The notes under the pieces are model-generated. The model ran no database searches, was not told the DNA's origin, and saw only the letters and a program-made list of their open reading frames with translations. This document shows, one piece after another, positions 35,798-45,337 of a stretch of 64,000 nucleotides of DNA; positions within the stretch are counted from its first letter, which is position 1; each line of letters starts with the position of its first letter. A program made the translations under genes and the position numbers. Source of the DNA: Anthostomella pinea. Lineage: Eukaryota > Ascomycota > Sordariomycetes > Xylariales > Xylariaceae. The DNA is taken from positions 4,092,001 to 4,156,000 of the forward strand of contig CAUWAG010000010.1 of NCBI GenBank assembly GCA_963556695.1, in the 5' to 3' direction.

Positions 35798-37724
35798 TTA
35801 ATTGTTCGCCCGGTACCGTGCGGGCTGTTGGATTACGCGGCGCGAAGATCGCACCACAATGGGCTCGTCGGCTTCATCATCCGGCTCATCAGACCCCTCC
35901 TCGGTCCTATCGTCAACAACCACCCCTTTGTCTAATTCTTCTGAATCTAACGATTCAAGAGAGAGGGAGTCTTCAGAGAGTGATCTCTCTGATTCGTCAG
36001 TATATAAGTTCTGCAATTCACGTAAAACTCGTCATCTCTCTGCCCATTGCTCAATAGCAGCTCGTGTGGCCTCTGTATGCTCGATTTATTCAGCAATAAC
36101 ATCCCTAACCTTCTAAAGCTGTTGATTAGGCTCTTCCTGAGGGGCCTTACAGCGCTGCTTTGGCTGTAGACGTTCAATTTTGTCGTCTTTTGCCTCCATC
36201 TGCTGCTTCAGAAGGGCTATCTCAACCACCATCTCATCGTACGCCTTTGCAACCGAGCGGACTCCTGCTCGCTGTTCAGGGGTCTCAAGAACTGTTAATA
36301 GCATGAAGGCTATGTCCTGTGTTGATTTAGGGGCTTCTAATGCTTTAGGAGTGGTTTCTGGGTCCATTATTGCTGCTACTGCTGCTTGTATCTTCCCTGT
36401 CTTCATTATATGCTCATTTGCCAGCGTTTTCCGCTGATTCACAGGCCAAAGGCCAGCAGCATGCCATCCCGAACGTACGATAACTGGCGTGACTTTATTG
36501 CGAGCTTTTGCTAGGCAACTGAGGAACTTAATCTTGCCAATAGAGGCCGAATCATTGAGCTGACCGAGCTGGTTGATGAGACGGCGATAGGCGGCCTTCA
36601 CCACAGAGAAAACGGTCAAATCTAGCGGCTGGAAGATGTGAAACTACCTATATTAGCGGAATAACTACTAATTAATCAAATAACCTACCGTATGAACAGA
36701 AAAAAAGTACATATATATATTGTTTATGTAGCAAAGATACATAAACTCGTCCGAGCAGTGGCTGCCATGGCCATCTAGTATTAAGAGGCGAAAATTGTCG
36801 GGATCCTCAGGAGTTGTATAAGGTAAATAGATCTAGGGCTTAATTAGCATATAGCTAACACCATTCAATAAGAAAAGAAATATCTTCTTAAGCCATTGCA
36901 GCGCAATCTTGATCAAGGACCAGCCATTAACAGAGTACGTTATAAACCACTCTGCTATCGCAGGATGCTCCTTAATAAGCTGTTCTTTAAACCACTGTAT
37001 CTGTATCGACTTCGCCTTGAAGATAACGAGCGGCCGGAGCTTCTTTCCAGTGGTAGTGATCGATTCCACCACTGTAGTCCATGTGCGGTTGTCATTAGAC
37101 TTGATGTTGGCCCCTTTTGAGCCAGAACTGCCTATTACAAGGCCATCAGACCTATGATTTCCCGGTTAGCTGTCTGAAAACCACTTAGAATGGACAATTC
37201 ACGTACTGCCGGCCCTGCATAATGCCATACTTATTGATATTTGCCCGGTTCTCGGGTTTGATGAAGACGAACATTTTATAGAGATCGTAGAACGCATTCA
37301 CGTTCTCAGGCGTGGCAGCGTTGATATGCTTGTAATCAAGCTTTCGGCCCATCTTGGTCTTGATCTCCTGGTGCCGGCGGATGAAGTTTCGTATGTAATG
37401 GCTCCCAAAGTGATCTGATTTTCCCTCAGATTTTAGGATCTGGCGGATGATGAACTTGACGTTGCCATGAGTTGGCGCATGGCTGGCCTTTTCTTGATAC
37501 ATAATCCATGAAATCACCTTCTTTTCTCGAGGAGGGCTTAACTTCTGAGTATAAGAATGCCCTTCTTGTATCTTGGCAGTTGGGCGCATCGTGGTGCCAT
37601 CTACCTTGCGAGAGAGAGTCGATTTGGGTACTTCCCAGCGATGATAGGCCTTGCGGAGAGATAGGCCATCGTTTACAACGGCTATTGCCTCTACGAGGTC
37701 TTCTTTAGTGTATAAAGGAGGCAT
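35798..37724 (-). pseudogene. pogo/Fot1-like transposase, probably inactive
   Basis: Minus-strand order: an N-terminal HTH (psq) domain starting MPPLYTKEDLVEAIAVV with WEVPKSTLSRKV, a CENP-B-type HTH (EKKVISWIMYQEKASHAPT), then the DDE domain. The second catalytic Asp is in LLILDGHGSHCSDEF (about 36750) and the third in HIFQPLDLTVFS (about 36620). Where the family has NIDEYGIM, this copy reads NINKYGIM (about 37230): the first catalytic Asp is Asn and the next Glu is Lys, both G-to-A changes. A GT-AG intron is plausible at about 37155-37200. Further breaks occur near 36640-36680 and 36840. The C-terminal part is acidic and coiled-coil-like (KQQMEAKDDKIERLQ). The copy probably cannot move by itself. 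Confidence 0.8.
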
Positions 37725-38009
37725 TTCGTCATACTGAAACTGATATTGCTTACAGAAAAAAAGAAAAAAAAGAACAGCAAGACTTCTATTGGATGGGACG
37801 TAATAGGGGGCACGGGTCCTATTACCCCTCAGATTAGGCCCGGAAGTGCTAACTTCCGCCCCCCTCCACGGGCCATCCCGCAGCGGCAGACCTAATAAAA
37901 TCTACCTTGGAAAAAACACCAAGAAAAAAAAATTCTAATGCCGTACTTACGGTATCTAGGGCTTCATTGCCGATAAAGATGTGTATAAGTGAACATTGTG
38001 ATGTTGGGT

Positions 38010-38059
38010 GTGAAAAGTGTCCCACTTGGGGGGCTGTCCCGCTTGGGGGCCCCCGCCGT
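38010..38059. repeat. Right terminal inverted repeat of the pogo-like element
   Basis: Complement of the left end, but about 17 bp longer because of an internal near-duplication of the CCCCCAAGYGGGAC unit. TA follows at 38060-38061. Confidence 0.88.
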
Positions 38060-38061
38060 TA

Positions 38062-39399
38062 ACTTATAAGCAAACCTAAAGTCACGTCTCGGGGCTCGGT
38101 TTGACACTTTCAGATCTGGTGTGAGCGCTGGCTACGCTAGGCTGGCCAGCGCATCTGGATGATCACTTAGCCAGCCAAATAATGTCCAAATCAGCAACGT
38201 AACCAAGATGTTAGACCGACTTGTACCCCATACCCCTCAAGTGACGTCCTGGCTCCCTGTGCACGCATGTATCTCCGTACGTCTGCCTTGGTAGATCCGG
38301 TACAGTCGAACGACGCCCGTGCCACGAGCAAGGCTTAGCAGCCGGCGGCGCGGAGTGCCCCCCACTCCCTGGACTTGTGATGCGAAGCCAGTATACCTCG
38401 GGACGTAGCTCGGCTGGCGGAACCCCGTACCCTTCTTTCTTGATATCCTGGCCCAGAGTGCTAAGTTACCCTTCAGCGTAGTCAGCGGCCACACCGGTGG
38501 ACACCCTAGCTCTGGACCACTACGACGGGCGTGATGAACACGTGCTCGGAATACGGAGGGTCACTCCCGTCGCGACGTTGCCTGCACGTCGACCAACCGC
38601 TGGGCGTCTTCGACGACCTCACCGCGCTCCCCGGCCGTTTTGTCTCTGATAGGTACGCGTAGCAGGTCATGACGCGATAACTACCTTACTACGGGGCCGC
38701 ATCCCGGTCTGGTCTCGTTCGCCATCGACAATACAACACGCCCTCCGAGCACGCCGCCTACACGGCTACGAGGAGGAGCTGGGCAGCACGGCCAGGATCA
38801 GCACTAGGTCGGGCTCGGTTCGCCAACAACCCAGCCACGCGGCCCGACGTCGACGGCGGGGCTGACCACGGCCGAGGAGCCTCGTGCGGAAGGGCCTCAG
38901 GGGCAAGGCCCGCCCTGCCCTGTGGGTTTCCAAACAGCACGCCATGACGACTGAGGTCGGAAACCCATCTGTTGTTCTACCTAGGAGGGTCGAGAGTAAT
39001 ATTTGCTGTCCACCACCACCGAAGGCCTGGGGCCAGAACGAGGCGCTGCCGGGTCGGCCTAGGCCCACACTTTTTCGGCGTGACACAAGACTATGTCCAC
39101 TCTCATGAGGCGCCCGTACAAGTTGCGGTCAACAAAGGCCTTATAGCCTTCGAGACCGAATAAAAATAAAATTTCCGCCTCTAAACCTTCACTCCGCTCC
39201 CTCCTGAGCCATGATCATCTGAATATGGCCGATATTCTCTGGTTTATTGCGATCGTTCTGCCCTCCAATCGTTGTATACAGGTGTTGGATGGCCTGTCGT
39301 GGCTAACTCGCTTGGTCTGCGATGTTTATTCAGTATCTATCTGTCTGGCGTCTTCAGTGCTTGGCGGTAGTTTCTTCTCTAGCCGCCTGGGTCTTATGA
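38062..39399. other. Spacer with unassigned repeat-like sequence
   Basis: G+C-rich between 38.2 and 39.1 kb, in contrast to the neighbouring RIP-like DNA. Open frames on both strands show no domain that I recognise. No RNA gene seen. Confidence 0.4.
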
Positions 39400-39680
39400 T
39401 TAGATCTTCCTTCCCGGCTCGTGCTTCCAGTATCCTTTTGCGAATCGTTCTGGACTTCTCTACGTGACCGGTAACGGCCATCCCTGGCAGGCAGTATGGC
39501 TCTTGTTTGTTTGCGACCAGAGCCGCAGGCAGATCTTTTCCTGTGAAATAGCTCTAGCTCCGAGAGTCGAGGAGTCTCTTGACATTGCTGTGCTCGGTCC
39601 ACGGGTAGTTATTTGATCCACGTGAAACCTACCTTCCTCAGCTCATAACTACTCCCTAGAGCGTGAATTAATAACGGGAA
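39400..39680. repeat. Dispersed repeat, copy 2
   Basis: Same orientation as 26640-26905 and richer in C/G. On the minus strand a frame reads NVKRLLDSR, DLPAALVANKQEPYC and EDLIIRPRRLEKKLPP, interrupted once; copy 1 preserves parts of the same peptide. The parent element or gene family is unknown to me. Confidence 0.65.
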
Positions 39681-39920
39681 TGATGGGATACGAGATTTGT
39701 CATTGGCTAGGGCGACGTGAACGCCAGGACAAAGTGAAGTCCGTCCCGCTGTCTAAGACCACTCCGTCACTAAATACTACCTCACCAAAATGCAATACCG
39801 CCATTCTCAGCTCTCTCCTTTTCCACTCCCCCTTTCCCGCACCGCCATGTCCCGCACCCCCTTTCCACCCTCCCCCCAACAACCGCACCCCACCGCAACC
39901 CCCAACAACTCTACTCCCGC

Positions 39921-40467
39921 TCAAGGGTGCCCCCGGAAAACAGGCGCCAGACAAGTAATGCAATTGCCCAAGTTATCCAGGTTGACGCAACCCGTCGGCA
40001 CGTCCGCAAGGTAGGTTCCCGCGCAGTCCTGGAGGTCGGCCGTCAAGCCGCCGTTGTACGCCTGCCAGACCCACAGGTCTGCGTCGGGCGTCGAAGTGTC
40101 GATCGAGTGCGCGATGCCGGCATCGATTACTGCTATGATTGTGTCGCTGGTCTCGTGTGTGGCGTAGGGGGCGCCCTCTGTGTGTATGTTAGCATTGTGT
40201 TTTGTTTTGATTGAAGCTGTATGGTGAATTTGGAGAATGAGAGGAAGAAGGAGAGCGGGAAGGGAAGGGAACGGCAGAGCTGTCTTGTGATGGGATGTGC
40301 CTCGGGGTCTTGTGATGGGATGTGGTGTTTTTATACGTACCGCAATGCTCCGTGGTGTACTGGTTGGCTTTCCAGAAGACGGTGGTGTTGGGGAAGGTTG
40401 GGGCTGGGGCGGCGGCGGCGAGGAGGGGGAGGCCCAGGGCGCCGGCGAGGGTGGCGTGGATGTGCAT
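39921..40467 (-). CDS. Small secreted cysteine-containing protein (127 aa)
   Basis: Exons 40467-40341 and 40177-39921, joined inside a Glu codon (TTEHCEGAPYATHET). The N-terminus is a clear signal peptide (MHIHATLAGALGLPLLAAAA, cleavage near APA-P). The mature protein of about 105 aa has five cysteines (EHC, LQDC, PTGC, GNC, ITC) and no known domain; it contains VIDAGIAHSIDTSTPDADLW and WQAYNGGLTADLQDC. Size, secretion signal and cysteines fit the class of candidate effectors or antimicrobial proteins, but that is only a class-level guess. A TATAAATAG box lies about 150 bp upstream (40612-40620). Its single intron (40178-40340) is one of three related introns described below. Confidence 0.78.
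40178..40340 (-). repeat. Introner-like intron A
   Basis: 163-nt intron. The 5' end is GTACGTATAAAAACACC, followed by two tandem copies of CACATCCCATCACAAGAC. The 3' end is TGCTAACATACACACAG. Both ends match introns B and C; the middle is a diverged CT-rich stretch. Confidence 0.65.
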
Positions 40468-40699
40468 CTTGTCGGTTTGGCTGTCGAGCTTGAGTTTTGG
40501 AGTGCGTGTGTGTGGTTGGTTCTAGTGGGTGTGGGATGTGGTGATGTAGTGTCAGGAGTGAGAGTACCTGAGCTGCGGTTGTTATGTACGAATCCAAGTG
40601 CTGGGCCATCGACTATTTATACGAGAGTCGACTCCAAGGCCGCACGAGTATTCCTAGAGCCATACGAAGTACGAAAGGTCTTCGAACCAACTCATCACC

Positions 40700-42294
40700 G
40701 CTCGGTCGCTTACCGCTAATGTCAAGGCGCCGATTTGTGCGCGGCTAGTCCATACTTCTGGTGGGACAAATCGACGCAGAGATTCCACGCCGGTGGTGTT
40801 GAAGCCAGATTTTCATGCCAATGAGCAAACAAACAAGTCACCGCCACCGCTTGCGTCTTGCTGTCATTCTGGAGAGACGGTGAACAAATCAGACGAGGTT
40901 TGTATCAGAACGATGGATGAACAGCTTCTACAGCGGTGACGGGTGCCGAGGGCACCTAACGGTGACAGTGCGTAATGAAATTCAAGGGGATGATTGCTAA
41001 TTCCTCTCATCAGAGCAACATGACAAATTCATATGCCCGCCTATCAGACAAGGGAACCTCCATGCGTCGCTTCTCCTTGCCTCGTTTCACTTCCCAGGTC
41101 ACCTGCATAAGAAACGGTGTCTGGAGAGATCCTGATATTGATAATATAAGATGATCACGATGAGCTGTCCGCCCGCGTCCTGGCAGAGGTAAAGTCATGA
41201 CGCTTGAAGGCGATGAGGTGTGGACAGCTGAGTTTGCTTGTGGGGGACCCTGATATACGTAGATAAGCTCTGAAGACCACAGACAAAAGGCCCGCATCCT
41301 CTGACTTTCCATTCATCCGAAGACAACGACTGTCTGGGCGCAAATCATGCTCGGAGCCTATTCGGTTGGCGGCTTGAAAAGACCCATCCTAATGTTTCGA
41401 CCAGCCCTGTGGCACAACAAGCAGCGATCAGACAGACTACCAACAAACCTTCGAGGAAAGCCACTCACAGGACGTCAATATCTGGCTGCGAACAACTCGA
41501 GTTGAGCGGTATGACACTGTGACGTACTCAAGCAGCAAGCTGTACCAAACAAGAACAGCAAACAAGCGAGCCAAAGGGTTTCGAGTCCGCCACCGCGACA
41601 AGTACTCTTATCTCTTGCACCATGTTCAGACTCACGTGATTGGGATCCGATTTCTTCCGAACAGCGTGCAGAACGGTAGGTGAAGACATATCAAAGCGGT
41701 TCAAGAAATTGTTTGGTTTGCTGCTTGGTGTATTCTAGCAATTGCCCCTGAGATGGCTGCTCGTCACAGGCGACTGTAAGAGTCATGACGGCCGCCGTTT
41801 CGTGGATGAAGATGGAGATTAGGTGATATACGCTTTTGTATCCCGACCTGGGAATCATCAATCATATAAGTTCCTTGGACACTAATGCGCCTAACACCTC
41901 GCGAAATACGTGGGTTTCGAGGGCTGATCCCACTCCGCCGTCGGTATACTTGGGGTGGCCAAACGCTGGTGGGCAATATCCCAAAATTACCACTGGCCAG
42001 AGAATGAAGGCAAGCCTTGTGTACTTGGCAAATTGTCGGATCTGTGTGCAATAATAGCTGCGCTCACAACCCAGGTTGGAAGGGTCACTGAAACCCTGTC
42101 TCAGCTATCCATTGATGTACAGCCGGTATTCAATACACAGGGCCGCTCCAAAGCGACGTCGCAATATGCTTTTCCTCTTCCCAGCCGTTGAATGCCTCGA
42201 TCGACCCAATGCTCCTTTTACTAGCCAAAAGTCATCCCTATGCTTTGATTTGCACAAGGTGCTTAGCTGATGGGCTAGACTCGGTGCGCCGTTT
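40700..42294. other. Intergenic spacer
   Basis: No supported gene; short ORFs on both strands lack domains and gene structure. Confidence 0.45.
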
Positions 42295-43227
42295 CTACTC
42301 AGCAACCTTCGTCTTGGACTTAGCGACACCACTCTTTACGCGTCGGGCAGCCGGGCGGTTAAGGTGGTCAGAGGGGATCCAGCTCTCATCGTAGCCCTTG
42401 TTGTCAGCTCCGGTAGCGGCGCCCTCTCCTCCTGATGTAGGCTCCTTCTCGATGGTCTTGACCTTCTTGGGGCCCTTGGCTCGCTTGGTCTGGGGGAAGA
42501 AGGCCTCGATGTAGGTCTTGTAGACGAAGTAGCAGGTACCGGCGAAGGCGGCGGACAGGAACATATACAGGAAGATGCTGCAGTGGTGAGATTAGCTTCG
42601 GCCCCAAAACCCTGGATTGAATAGGGGCAGCTCACATCTGAGGGTCGAAGAAGCTCGTGGGCGCCTCGACGATATTGGCGATCTGGTCATAGACTCCAAC
42701 CTGGTAGATCTTGTCTTCCGAGTTCGAGATGACGGCAACCATCTGCAGGCGGACGTCCTGGGGCTGCATGTCGAGGACGAACGAGTAGGGCAGAGACTGC
42801 TTCTCGCCAGCGGGGATGGTAGCTTCGTATCGGACGGTGCTCAGGTTGCGAACAATGGCTTGCGTCGGGCTGCCTTCGGACTCGAGGACCTTGGGGTTGA
42901 AGAGTTGGCCTCCAATGAAGGCGACCTGGATGGGTTGGTCTTCATTGTTCGTGACGTCGACGATTGCTTTGGTCGGCCGCCCGTTGACTAGCTTGACGCC
43001 GAAGATGTCGGCTTCGAGGAAGTTGGCCACGACATCTGCCTTCAGCTCGGTCTTTGGGGGGCTGCCGGCATTGTCGTTGATGGGCTAATAATCAGAAACC
43101 TAGTCAGCCTGACTTGCTTCAGGGAGTATCGGGACGGTCCAGGGGGGAGGCTCACCGAGTCCTGAGCAAAGACCGAGACGACGTGCAGAGCGAGGGCAGC
43201 GAGGACGGAGTACTTGAAGGCCACCAT
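42295..43227 (-). CDS. IRC22: Irc22 / translocon-associated protein alpha-like ER membrane protein
   Basis: 267 aa from three exons: 43227-43156, 43084-42636, 42577-42295. Exon 1 is almost exactly the signal peptide ([24 protein letters not shown]). The luminal domain (residues 25-173) is an Ig-like fold of the TRAP-alpha/Irc22 family, with [36 protein letters not shown] and [19 protein letters not shown] transmembrane helix ([19 protein letters not shown], from residue 174) is followed by a basic cytosolic tail of about 70 aa ([20 protein letters not shown]). In animals TRAP-alpha sits at the Sec61 translocon; the fungal Irc22 name comes from a yeast recombination-centre phenotype and its molecular role is unclear. 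Type I ER membrane topology is a direct reading. Confidence 0.9.
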
Positions 43228-43660
43228 TTTGGCTGATATAGCAACAGCAGGGGTGGAGGAGATGTCAGGACGGAAGGATGGTAGAGGCGAAAGGAGGATG
43301 TGCGGAGAGAGCTTCGATGACCAAAGACCGAAGCTACCAAAAAGTGTGGGCGTGTGTGTTGCAATCTGGTCAAATGCAATTGTTCGACCCCGACAGCCCG
43401 ACCCCTAAACTGCAAATGGTTATGTGGCTTGCGTGCATGTGGCTGTTTGCTGCTGTGGGTCGTGTGGCTGAAGCTCTATGTCCGGGCAAGCTCAAGCTCA
43501 AGCTCAAGCCTCCAGCTCTCACTCTGATGGCTTCATGTTTATTCCTTCATCGAGTTCACCACCGAGCTCATATCTCTTTCATTTCCATGCGGTCTACATC
43601 AGGCAATCCATGGTTTAACTCATTCCGAGAAACGAGTCTTGCTTCTTTCAGAGAGTCATC

Positions 43661-44956
43661 CTACAAAGCACGTGCCAGGGTGATGAAGCCAGTGCAGTCA
43701 CCAAACCCGACCCCATTGCCCGCATACCCAGTCATCCGCAAGCCATCGCCATCCTGGAGGTACGTCCGCTTCTGCCCGTCCACCAAAGTGAAGTCCACCT
43801 TGCCGCCCTTGGTCGCCTCCAGCAGACACCCATGCTCATCATCCCCTTTGCCGGACACAGTGCCGGTCGCGAGCACGTCGCTCGTGTTGATGTTGCAACC
43901 ATTGACCGTCTGCTGAGCCACGAGGTCACGGAACGTCCAGTACATCCAAGACACGTCCGACTTGCACAGCTTAGTCGCCTTGCCTTCGCTCAGCAGCTCC
44001 GACTCCAGGGTGATGCTGTAGCTCGGCTTCTGCTTGACTTCCTCCAGGAAAGCCGGGACGCGGATGTCCCTGGGCGGCGGCGTGACCTCGAACGGCTCCA
44101 GCGCTTCCAGCGTCACTACCCATGGCGATATCGAAGTCCCGAAGCTCTTGCCGTTCATTGGCCCTAGTGGTGTCATTTCGAACCCTTGGATACCACGCGC
44201 TATTGGCTTGTCGTCAGTGACAGCTGGTACGGGGTGCTGCAAAAGTGATCCATCACTCACCACTCCAGTCATTGAGGAGGATCAGCCCGAATATGTGCTC
44301 GTCGGCCTCCTTCAGGGGAACGTGGTCTCCCATCTTGCTCGGCTTTCCGATAACACAGGCCATCTCGAGCTCATAGTCCAAGGCCTTACACGCGCCGTAT
44401 TCCACGCTGTCGCCGGCTTTGTACATACCACAAGGTCTGCGGATCGGCGTTCCGGAAATCACAATCGACGATGGTCGTCCCGAGTATCCCATCGGGTAGT
44501 GTGGAAAAGCCGGCGGGATGACTGATTTCCCAAACATCGCCTGGGACGCATTCTCATTATGCTCTTTGGAACAAGAGTAATCCGTAAATCCACCGACAGC
44601 GACAGGCATGTGAAGCGTGACGTCTTCGACCTTCTTGCCATGCTTCGTTACGACAAACTGGTCTTTCAGGACGATTTGGATACTCGCTCGTAACTGCTTG
44701 AGTTCGTCCTTACTCGTCGCAGCCAGAGCATTGAGATTGGGCTACTTTCTTAGTTTCCGATTCGAACTGGATACTTCGAGTGTCAGCTTACCTGGGACAA
44801 CGCGGACTTGACGCTTTCACTACCTTCCAAGTCGAGTTCGGCGAGAAAGAATACAAGGTCCTCAAGCCTGGTAACGACTGCCTTGTCGGCATGTGATGCA
44901 TCGCTTGCGATCCCGTAGGGAATGTTGGCGATGGAGAAGTGGTCGGTGTAACTCAT
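43661..44956 (-). CDS. fahA: Fumarylacetoacetase
   Basis: Last enzyme of tyrosine/phenylalanine breakdown: hydrolyses fumarylacetoacetate to fumarate and acetoacetate. Exons 44956-44792, 44741-44261, 44199-43661 give 394 aa (family about 420). The N-terminal SH3-like domain begins MSYTDHFSIANIPYGIAS. In the C-terminal hydrolase domain the metal and active-site residues are present: Asp and His in GGFTDYSCSKEHNENA, the two Glu of DYELEMACVIG, and Asp in LLNDWSGARGIQGFEM. The tail NGVGFGDCTGFITLARAL is typical. No homogentisate dioxygenase or maleylacetoacetate isomerase, which often cluster with it in fungi, is visible in the window; the minus-strand neighbours are a serine hydrolase upstream and IRC22 downstream. 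Confidence 0.96.
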
Positions 44957-45337
44957 CTTTGCTTAGTCTGATGGTGCTGAGGAGTGAGGTTCTCGGTCAA
45001 ACCCCAAGTTCTTGTCCGTACCATGGTTACCAGCACAGCTGATCTAACGACTACCTCACATTGGTCGAGCACGCGGTACGCCGGTGCGTGCCACTCCTTC
45101 CATCGCTGTGCTCCCAGCACAATTCACCCCGCCCCCGCCGGAACGCTTTCGGGGTTGGTCTCGGCACCTCCCACCCGCACTCACAACCCTGAGTGTTTCA
45201 GGGCTAGCACGCTTCCGTCACGCAATGTCATCAATTATTCTTGATGAGAATGACTCAATAATGAGTGCAGGGCCTCAAGCGTGATTTCTTCTGACTTGGA
45301 GAGACAGCTTGACCTGGAGCTCTATACTACAATGTAT

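Larger units (their letters stand above)
35660..38059 (-). mobile_element. Complete pogo/Fot1-type (Tc1-mariner) DNA transposon, 2400 bp
   Basis: Ends are exact inverted repeats beginning ACGGCGGGGGCCCCCAAG on each strand (left 35660, right 38059), flanked by TA on both sides (35658-35659 and 38060-38061), the TA target duplication of the Tc1-mariner superfamily. The inner part of the repeat (TGGGACACTTTTCACAC) is also shared, but the right end has an extra 17-bp near-duplicate of the first part (GCGGGACAGCCCCCCAA). The transposase gene lies on the minus strand. Preserved ends and duplications indicate a fairly recent insertion. Confidence 0.9.
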
